Assembly (NCBI GenBank): GCA_945485605.1 | Contig: CALYSG010000011.1 | Location: forward strand, 1 to 20,335 | Direction: 5' to 3' | Length of the DNA stretch: 20,335 nucleotides | Source of the DNA: an uncultured Clostridia bacterium | GTDB taxonomy: Bacteria; Bacillota; Clostridia; Oscillospirales; CAG-272 | Shown: in pieces, positions 14,999 through 20,335 of the stretch | Layout: the number at the start of each line of letters is the position of its first letter | Position numbering within the stretch: the first letter of the stretch is position 1 | Notes under the pieces: generated by a model | What the model was told of the DNA's origin: nothing | Database searches by the model: none | What the model saw: only the letters and a program-made list of their open reading frames with translations | Translations under genes and position numbers: made by a program

Positions 14999-16795
14999 TT
15001 AATCTCCTGCTTCAAACATAAGGTCGAATATCCTTGCCGGTGTTCCCGAGGAGGTGCTAAAGGAGAATGCGAAGAACGATCCCCGTTTCCTTGACGGTCT
15101 TACCGAGAAGGAAGAGTAGGGAAGGCTCGGCGAACCCGTAAGGTCGTGTGAGCTGAGGGTATTTCCCGCCGCGTCGAGAAGGCTCAGAGTTGCCGTCCCG
15201 TTTTCGATCGCCGCCGTGAGTCCGATCCTTGACGGGCGTCTGACCTTTCCGGGGTCGGCAACGGGGAGCAGCGCGGAACGGTATTCGCGGCTGACCGCGA
15301 CGGGGGCGCTTGATGTCGGCGAGACGTCGTAAACTCTGCTTTCCGAGAAGCCGAATATCTTCGCTCCGCTGATAAAGCAGTTCATCCCGGCACAGTACAT
15401 CATGAATCGGGGGCTGAAGCCCGAATAGGTGTACCAGCATCCGGATGTCATATTACATACGGCGGTCTTGCCTCCTTTGAAGCCTGTACCTACGACGAAA
15501 AGCTCGTCGGTCGGTTTTGAGTAATAGAGTGACATTTCGGAGTCCGAGGGGAATACTTTTTTGTCGCCGAGCCGGAACGAGAGGCATTCCGACTTTATAT
15601 CGTCATACGACGTGTTCCCCGGAGTCCTGACGAATACACCGTCCGACGATGCCGTGACTATTGATCCGCCGAGCTTCATAAAGGAGAAGGCATTTGCACA
15701 GCCCGATGATTGGTCGACCATTTTCGGCGTCGGTATGTAGGAAGAAATAAGCGGCATGGAGAAGGTCTCGCAATCCGAGAAAACGAGCACTCTGTCGTCA
15801 AGGGGACATACCGCGGTTATCGGATGACCGCCCGTGCCGGCGGAGAGCCTGTCACTCATGGGGAAATATACCCTGTCGGCTTCGTAATAGACCCTTTCGG
15901 TCTCGTAAAAGTCGGGGTCCGCTATCTCCCTTGAGCGGAATACATAGGGATATTTGTAACCCGTTGCGGTCTTAAGACCGTAGGCGAACAGTAGCTTTTG
16001 CCCGTTATTGAGGTCTGCGACGGAGAAGTGCCTTGCCGCAGCGAACATATATTGCTGGGGCGCGGCACGCATGGTCAGCCATACGGTTACTATTCCCTCG
16101 GGGAAACATCCGTCGGGCCCCTCTATTGCGCAGTTGCTTTTGTTGAATTCTATCTCAGACATATCGAGTGCCTCGTCGTTTGCCTCGATATAGTCTATCG
16201 AGGTGGGCCAGACGCCTCCCGTATAAAGCTTGAAGGTTGGGGTTGATATGAGATAGCTGATCCTGACGCGGTTTGAGGCTATGTTTTCGGGTTCAAAGCG
16301 CTGTCCGGCGTTATTCGGGTCCCATAGCTTGCCTATCAGGGGGGCGTATCCGTTGAGCTCTCTGAGCTCGCCGGTAGCCTTGTCGTAGATCTTGACGCTC
16401 GTGCCGTCGCCGATTATGAGTCTGTCTCCGAAATCGGTGATGCCTATGTCGGAATCGGAGCAGACGACGGAGGTTACACCTCCTTCTTCATCGCCGCCTT
16501 CGTAGTCTTCGTCGGGAGGGACAGACCCGTCCGACCTGTCTATCGGGTATATCTTGCCGTTCTCGGTGCATACCCATAAGCCCGAATCGGTATCTGAAAT
16601 GCTCACGGCGTTTGCCGACAGAGATGAGACGTTTCCGAAGCCGCACCGACCTATCAGCGAGCCGTCCTCTCCTATCCGGAAGTTGTCGACCTCCGTCGCA
16701 CCGCGTCTGCCGTCAAGGGGGTATCTCAGATCGAGTCCCGGGAAGCTGCGGAATGAGATCTTTTCGGTTCCTTCCGAGTAAATTTTCTGTTTCAT
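14999..16795 (-). CDS. Phage structural protein, possibly propeller-type tail hub
   Basis: A 598-residue protein between large terminase and portal. The start ATG at 16795 has AAAGGAG upstream; the longer frame to 17086 lies wholly inside the terminase gene and is discarded. It begins with a turn-rich segment (NFRIGEDGSLIGRCGFGNVSSL) and then shows repeated beta units (GLWVCTENGKIYPIDR, FGDRLIIGDGTSVKIYDKATGEL, ITAVCPLDDRVLVFSDCETFSM, GSIVTASSDGVFVRTPG). This resembles the beta-propeller of P22 gp10-like tail-hub proteins, which join portal/gp4 to the tail needle. The Ser-rich C-terminus (TLSLLDAAGNTLSSHDLTG) looks like a beta-sandwich. The gp10-like role is inferred from pattern and context. 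The gene's place before the portal differs from P22, where gp10 follows gp4. Confidence 0.55.
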   Translation of the reverse strand: MKQKIYSEGTEKISFRSFPGLDLRYPLDGRRGATEVDNFRIGEDGSLIGRCGFGNVSSLSANAVSISDTDSGLWVCTENGKIYPIDRSDGSVPPDEDYEGGDEEGGVTSVVCSDSDIGITDFGDRLIIGDGTSVKIYDKATGELRELNGYAPLIGKLWDPNNAGQRFEPENIASNRVRISYLISTPTFKLYTGGVWPTSIDYIEANDEALDMSEIEFNKSNCAIEGPDGCFPEGIVTVWLTMRAAPQQYMFAAARHFSVADLNNGQKLLFAYGLKTATGYKYPYVFRSREIADPDFYETERVYYEADRVYFPMSDRLSAGTGGHPITAVCPLDDRVLVFSDCETFSMPLISSYIPTPKMVDQSSGCANAFSFMKLGGSIVTASSDGVFVRTPGNTSYDDIKSECLSFRLGDKKVFPSDSEMSLYYSKPTDELFVVGTGFKGGKTAVCNMTSGCWYTYSGFSPRFMMYCAGMNCFISGAKIFGFSESRVYDVSPTSSAPVAVSREYRSALLPVADPGKVRRPSRIGLTAAIENGTATLSLLDAAGNTLSSHDLTGSPSLPYSSFSVRPSRKRGSFFAFSFSTSSGTPARIFDLMFEAGD

Positions 16796-16812
16796 AAACG
16801 AACTCCTTTCGT

Positions 16813-18126
16813 TCAGGTAAAGTAATTTCCGCCATAGCGCCGCCTGCTCGGGAAAACGAAATCCTCCTGCCGGGAAGGTATCGCCGCCGACTGCCGGCTC
16901 ATAACGGCGTACCGAAGGGCTTCGGGCGCGTGCGTGACCGAGTGCGGCTCGCCCGATGCGTCCTCGGGGCGGTCCGGATCGCAGAGAAGGGCGGGAAGGC
17001 ATCTTATAAGCTCCGTACAGCGTTCGGATATCCGGATGTATGGCTTTCCTTTCCCGGGCGCGAGATATTCCCGAAGCACTCTCCATCCCGGGACACGGCG
17101 GTCGTCGGCGGGGGTCATCGGGGGCATACCCTCTATGCTCTGCATTATCTCGAACCCGCTCTTTCCGCTGTCCTGTCGGCGGTTCCAGAGGTCAGGTGAG
17201 GCGACGGCGCAGAAGCAGTGTTGCCCTTCGGCGAGAGCGGCGACCTTCTCGGCAGCCGCCGACAGGGTAAGCCCCGGTGAGCAGAATTCCGAGATCACGA
17301 AGAGATCTCCGTCGGCATCGGTTCCGACAAGAAGCGCCGCGAGCATATCGAAGCCGTAGTCAAATGCAATAAAGCGCCGCGTTATATCGGGGATGGCAGT
17401 TGCCTTGCATATATGTACCGACGGATCGAATTCGGGGAAGAACTGACCCTCGAATACGTCCCATCTACCGAGAAGCCACGCGTCGCGCAGACGAGGCGAC
17501 AGACTCTCGAGCTGAAGGGCATATTCCGGGCAGGACTTCATAAGCGCCTCGTTGTCGTAGACCTTTGCGGGAATGAAGCGGTAGTCGGAGGGATCCTCGC
17601 CTTCCCGGAAGGCGCGGTCGACAAACAGACGCTTTACCCACGCGTGCCCGACCCCGCCGGGGTTGCAGGTGAGGTAGAACCTCTTCGGATAGACGTTCAC
17701 GCCTCGCAGACAGGCCTTGAAAACAGAAAACTGATATTCGCTCAGCTGCGTTGCCTCGTCGATGGCTATGACGTCGTATTCCTGACCCTGATAGCGAAGG
17801 GTATCGCGCGGGGAAGAGCAGAAGCCGAAAGCTATGCGGCTTCCGTTGGGCAGTGACAGTCGCCGCTCGCCCTCGGACCATGTGAGTATTCCCGGGTACT
17901 CACGTAAAAACTGTGAGAGGTGGTTTGCCTTCAGCTCCGGCAGCGAACGGCGCAGGAGCAGGCAGGATATGCCGGGATAGTTCAGGCAGAGGCCGATAAG
18001 CTTGCGCCGCAGAGCCCATGACTTTCCTCCGCCTCTCGCGCCGCCGTATGCCGTGAACTTTGCCCTTGAGGCGAAGAACTCCTTCTGTCTCGGATTCGGG
18101 ACACCGGTGATGTTTACACATTCCAT
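16813..18126 (-). CDS. Phage terminase large subunit (TerL)
   Basis: A 437-residue ATPase-nuclease that pumps DNA into the procapsid and cuts it. Walker A is GGARGGGKS at 28-36, Walker B DVIAIDEA at 118-125, and the coupling motif TCNPGG at 153-158. The linker LLGRWDVFEGQFFPEFD (219-234) is typical of terminase-6-like proteins. The nuclease domain begins with IAFDYGFD (D256) and ends with HAPEALRYAV. Both active sites look complete, so the motor should be functional. It starts directly after the small-subunit stop (TAA ATG), implying coupled translation, and ends 17 bases before the next gene. Confidence 0.95.
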   Translation of the reverse strand: MECVNITGVPNPRQKEFFASRAKFTAYGGARGGGKSWALRRKLIGLCLNYPGISCLLLRRSLPELKANHLSQFLREYPGILTWSEGERRLSLPNGSRIAFGFCSSPRDTLRYQGQEYDVIAIDEATQLSEYQFSVFKACLRGVNVYPKRFYLTCNPGGVGHAWVKRLFVDRAFREGEDPSDYRFIPAKVYDNEALMKSCPEYALQLESLSPRLRDAWLLGRWDVFEGQFFPEFDPSVHICKATAIPDITRRFIAFDYGFDMLAALLVGTDADGDLFVISEFCSPGLTLSAAAEKVAALAEGQHCFCAVASPDLWNRRQDSGKSGFEIMQSIEGMPPMTPADDRRVPGWRVLREYLAPGKGKPYIRISERCTELIRCLPALLCDPDRPEDASGEPHSVTHAPEALRYAVMSRQSAAIPSRQEDFVFPSRRRYGGNYFT

Positions 18127-18507
18127 TTACATTCCGTCCTCGGTAATATCGTGCTCGAAGATAAGGCGAAGCTGCCCGCCGTCGCTTACGGACTGCTTGC
18201 CGGTGTTTTCCTCGGCGTTATATCCGAGCCGCTTCTTTAAGTAGACGGAAAGCACTGTCGGAGAAAGCGACGAATTGAGTGCCTCGTCCTCAAAGATCAT
18301 GCAAAGGGAACTGTATATTCCGGGGTATTCGAGAGAGAGCCGCGAGAGGTCGCCGCCCTCAAATCCGCAATAGCGGAAGAAACCGGCAATGTTCGGGACC
18401 CGACCGCTTTTTGCGCCGTTGACCGGCTTACGGCATTCGAGAATGTAGCGCTCGGCAAGGTCTTTTATGGAACCGTCACGACACGCCGTATCAAAATTAC
18501 TGCACAC
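18127..18507 (-). CDS. Phage terminase small subunit (TerS)
   Basis: A 126-residue protein with a GTG start at 18507, preceded at 6 bases by GGAAAGGAAGGT. An in-frame ATG at 18657 would add 50 residues but has no ribosome binding site and places the candidate cassette promoter inside the gene. The small size, position directly before TerL and C-terminal text (VYLKKRLGYNAEEN ... LRLIFEHDITEDG) fit the DNA-recognition subunit of Firmicute phage terminases. The first half (IKDLAERYILECRKP ... VPNIAGFFRYCGF) could form the helix-turn-helix that binds the packaging site. It is the first gene of the cassette. Confidence 0.68.
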   Translation of the reverse strand: MCSNFDTACRDGSIKDLAERYILECRKPVNGAKSGRVPNIAGFFRYCGFEGGDLSRLSLEYPGIYSSLCMIFEDEALNSSLSPTVLSVYLKKRLGYNAEENTGKQSVSDGGQLRLIFEHDITEDGM

Positions 18508-18610
18508 CGCATCACCTTCCTTTCCGGTGCTCTGAATGATGCATCCGGGAGACAAGACGTCGTCGCGTCCGGCATACCGCGGCAGCCGTCTCTCTTTCGG
18601 GTGCAATGCG

Positions 18611-18638
18611 ATTTTAACATCCGAAGCCTCGGTGTAAA
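18611..18638 (-). promoter_or_regulatory. Candidate promoter of the phage cassette
   Basis: On the minus strand TTTACA (18638-18633) and TAAAAT (18616-18611) are separated by 16 bp, each one mismatch from sigma-A consensus. Between them lies the symmetric CCGA-GGCT-TCGG, a possible operator half-site pair. The leader to the GTG of TerS would be about 100 bases. Confidence 0.5.
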
Positions 18639-18679
18639 ATGCCGCTTTGCGCCGCATAGTGCCACGCTGAGAAATTTTT

Positions 18680-18708
18680 TTGCATTTTGCCGTCTGACGT
18701 GGTATAAT
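18680..18708 (+). promoter_or_regulatory. Sigma-A promoter of the sfp-like gene
   Basis: TTGCAT (18680-18685) and a perfect TATAAT (18703-18708) with 17-bp spacing. The coding sequence follows after about 25 bases of leader, with AAAGGAGG at 18727-18734. The promoter is back-to-back with the candidate cassette promoter about 40 bp away. Confidence 0.85.
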
Positions 18709-18740
18709 ATTTCCCGTAATAACGAAAAAGGAGGCTCGCG

Positions 18741-19394
18741 ATGAAAGGCGTTTTTGCGGCGTATACGGAGATCTCTTACGGCAAAGATCATATTGACTTT
18801 CTCCGTGATGAGCTGAGATCGGCAGGATGTCCGCTCTTTTACTGCGACGGCAATAAAAAAAGAGAGGCTGAGAGCCTCTCGGGATATTATATTCTGCTGT
18901 GTATGCTGAGAAAACGCGGCAGGGAGGAGCTCATGCGCTCAATAGTGAAGGACAGTATGGGAAGACCTTACTTTGAAGGCGAAACGGGGCTTGACTTCAA
19001 TATTTCTCATACGTCGGGCTTTGCCGTCTGCGCACTCGGCGAGGAAAGGCGCGTAGGAGCTGATACCGAGGGGATCCCGGTGGGGCGCGTGAGAAATCGG
19101 ATCGCGACGCGCTTTTTTACGCCGGAGGAAAAAAAAGAGTACGCCTCTGCGGGTATGACGGAGGAGGCGTTTGCCACCGTCTGGACTCGCAAGGAGGCGT
19201 ACTGTAAATATACCGGTAACGGCATTTGCGGAGTATCCGAGTCAGAAGCCGGGATATCGGGCGTCACTTTCGTGACAAAGCGTATATTTGTCGGTGAGCG
19301 AAGGTTTATAATAACCGTCTGCACCGATCGGCGAAATGAAGAGGATACCGAGGACTTTCAGTCTTTTGACAAGATCGAAACGGCTCCGAAGTAG
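18741..19394 (+). CDS. 4'-phosphopantetheinyl transferase (Sfp-type)
   Basis: A 217-residue enzyme that moves the phosphopantetheine arm from coenzyme A onto a serine of acyl- or peptidyl-carrier proteins. Sfp-family motifs are present: GRPYF near residue 75, FNISHTSGF (H90) and VGADTE with the Mg-binding D108 and E110. FTPEEKKEY and FATVWTRKEAYCKYTGNGI (catalytic E152 and K155-region) follow. The length is typical. AAAGGAGG stands 6 bases before the ATG. It is the only plus-strand gene of the window and is flanked by no carrier protein or synthase, so its target must lie elsewhere. Its 3' end overlaps the convergent PAP2 gene by 37 bases. Confidence 0.93.
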   Translation: MKGVFAAYTEISYGKDHIDFLRDELRSAGCPLFYCDGNKKREAESLSGYYILLCMLRKRGREELMRSIVKDSMGRPYFEGETGLDFNISHTSGFAVCALGEERRVGADTEGIPVGRVRNRIATRFFTPEEKKEYASAGMTEEAFATVWTRKEAYCKYTGNGICGVSESEAGISGVTFVTKRIFVGERRFIITVCTDRRNEEDTEDFQSFDKIETAPK

Positions 19395-20023
19395 GCTGAC
19401 ACGAGCGCACCCGAGATCAGCAGACCGCCGAGGATGTCGGTGAACCAGTGCGCACCGGAGAGAAGGCGGCATACGACGGTTGCCGAGGCAGATGCAAGGC
19501 AGAGTACGACCGCCGGGATCCTTATTGCCGGAGTCCTTAAACGCTTTATAAAATAAGAGGCGGCAGGTATAAGAACGCAGACGCTTATCACGGTGTGGGT
19601 CGACGGATAGGATGGCTCAAGGACCTCCTCTCCCGGCATAAGTACGGGGCGAAGGTTGACGTTTATCAGCTCAAATGCAACATAAACCGCGACGACTGTG
19701 AGAAAGAGCACAGCCATGCAGAGAAGATCGGTGTCGACTCGCTTAAGGCTTCTGCGCTTTATGAGCTGAACGAGGCCGAGAACGGCGAGCCCTGCGGCAA
19801 CAGCAAGAGAGAGGTATCCGAGGATCTCTGTCAGATCGTAAAGTGTATAGTTTACGCCCGCAAGGTCGAATATCGCGGAGTTTACCGAGGCGAAGCCGAC
19901 GACAGAGCCGGTTGGAGAGGCGGCACGCCTGTCAACGAAGAAAAGGCACACGGTCAGCGCGACGAAGAGGAGAAGGCAGACCGCCGAGACCGTGAAGTAC
20001 ATCAGAGCGTTTTTCTTTTTCAT
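19358..20023 (-). CDS. PAP2-family membrane phosphatase
   Basis: A 221-residue protein with about six hydrophobic segments and the PAP2 active-site signature: NLRP (R125, P126), PSTH (140-143, a PSGH variant) and CRLLSGAHWFTD (R186, H192, D196). Such enzymes dephosphorylate lipid phosphates such as phosphatidic acid or undecaprenyl pyrophosphate. The usual first lysine of the KxxxxxxRP motif is replaced by E118. ATG at 20023 is chosen: GGAG lies 13 bases upstream, whereas the in-frame ATG at 20053 is only about four bases past the predicted transcription start. Together with the DUF368 protein elsewhere in the window it could serve lipid-carrier recycling, but the substrate is not determined by sequence. 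Confidence 0.87.
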   Translation of the reverse strand: MKKKNALMYFTVSAVCLLLFVALTVCLFFVDRRAASPTGSVVGFASVNSAIFDLAGVNYTLYDLTEILGYLSLAVAAGLAVLGLVQLIKRRSLKRVDTDLLCMAVLFLTVVAVYVAFELINVNLRPVLMPGEEVLEPSYPSTHTVISVCVLIPAASYFIKRLRTPAIRIPAVVLCLASASATVVCRLLSGAHWFTDILGGLLISGALVSAYFGAVSILSKD

Positions 20024-20063
20024 ATTTTTAAATTTTCTCCGATCGGAAATCATTTGTAAGGTA

Positions 20064-20092
20064 ATTATATATTATGATGTCCGGGTTGTCAA
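20064..20092 (-). promoter_or_regulatory. Consensus sigma-A promoter of the PAP2 gene
   Basis: On the minus strand perfect TTGACA (20092-20087) and perfect TATAAT (20069-20064) with a 17-bp spacer. Predicted transcription starts near 20057. Confidence 0.9.
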
Positions 20093-20159
20093 GAGCAGGT
20101 AACGAAATTTCAAGAAATGAATCAGGTTGAGGTGAGTTTCGCCCTCTTTTTAGGTCAAT

Positions 20160-20228
20160 ATCAGCTCCGGGGGAGGACTTCACCCTTCAGTGAATAAAAT
20201 GCGAGTCAGGGGCGCGGGCACTGCCCGC
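20160..20228. repeat. Palindromic REP-like repeat, copy 3
   Basis: Third copy, same orientation as copies 1 and 2 but ~20 kb away. ATCAGCTCCGGG, TGAATAAAATGCGAG and the GC palindrome GCGGGCA-C-TGCCCGC (20214-20228) are retained. The central stem (20179-20194) differs: on the minus strand it reads UUCACU-GAAG-GGUGAA, replacing a C-G closing pair by a U-G wobble, whereas on the plus strand the same change is a C-A mismatch. That favours a minus-strand RNA structure. The stretch from the PAP2 start to the window end holds its promoter, this repeat and the stem-loop that follows; no gene is seen. Confidence 0.75.
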
Positions 20229-20274
20229 CCGCCTGCCCGCAAGCAAACAGAAACAATGTCTGCGAAGTAGCTTC

Positions 20275-20332
20275 GGCGCTTTTTCTTTGGCACAACAGGC
20301 GCAAAGAAAAAGCTTTGCAAAAAGAAAGCGCC
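20275..20332. repeat. Long stem-loop at right edge
   Basis: CTTTTTCTTTG (20279-20289) pairs perfectly with CAAAGAAAAAG (20302-20312) around a 12-base loop. GGCGCTTT (20275-20282) can alternatively pair with AAAGCGCC (20325-20332). The element may be a terminator or part of a dispersed intergenic repeat cut by the window end. Confidence 0.5.
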
Positions 20333-20335
20333 GTT

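Noticed and set aside
16796..17086. 97-residue N-terminal extension of the 598-aa structural protein
   Set aside because: It lies mostly inside the large terminase gene in another frame; the ATG at 16795 has a proper ribosome binding site.
11400..18740. Attachment sites of an integrated phage
   Set aside because: No direct repeat, tRNA gene or integrase was found around the cassette; only an inverted 15-bp match that could be chance.

Overview
The window looks like a chromosomal segment of a moderately GC-rich, spore-forming, probably uncultured Clostridia-type Firmicute. The reasons are a full-length SpoIIE sporulation phosphatase, AAAGGA/GGAGG ribosome binding sites, consensus sigma-A promoters, a PopT-like DUF368 protein and a cytoplasmic Cys-type sulfatase. 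Family names come from motif recognition by eye; no searches were run. No tRNA, rRNA, CRISPR array, transposase or integrase was seen.

Left edge to 2.9 kb: a non-coding strip with two tandem copies of a palindromic, REP-like repeat abuts the stop of spoIIE (minus strand). The spoIIE upstream region has a -10 box, two Spo0A-box-like sequences and a perfect inverted repeat over the predicted transcription start.

2.9-5.4 kb: a two-gene minus-strand operon with its own consensus promoter and an intrinsic terminator. It encodes a lipoprotein (C-terminal propeller-like repeats) and a phosphodiester glycosidase (NAGPA family) protein.

5.5-11.4 kb: a five-gene minus-strand operon: NagZ-like GH3 hexosaminidase, FAD-dependent dehydrogenase, sulfatase, TauE/SafE-type (TSUP) anion exporter and DUF368/PopT undecaprenyl-phosphate translocase. 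Gaps are tiny and there is one GTGA overlap. A coherent reading is glycan or wall-fragment salvage with export of the released sulfate and lipid-carrier recycling.

11.5-18.6 kb: a compact seven-gene phage head and DNA-packaging cassette, all minus strand: small terminase, large terminase, a ~598-aa protein possibly related to tail-hub propellers, portal, scaffold, major capsid protein and a head-tail connector candidate. Apart from the ~598-aa gene, the order is that of P22-type podoviruses. All frames are open. A promoter candidate lies upstream and a strong hairpin terminator downstream. No integrase, replication, regulatory, tail-fibre, ejection or lysis genes are present, and host-type genes flank it directly. 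This stand-alone packaging module is the most interesting item.

18.7-20.3 kb: a divergently transcribed Sfp-type phosphopantetheinyl transferase with a clear promoter, overlapping tail-to-tail with a PAP2-family membrane phosphatase that has its own consensus promoter. The right edge carries a third copy of the palindromic repeat and a long stem-loop.
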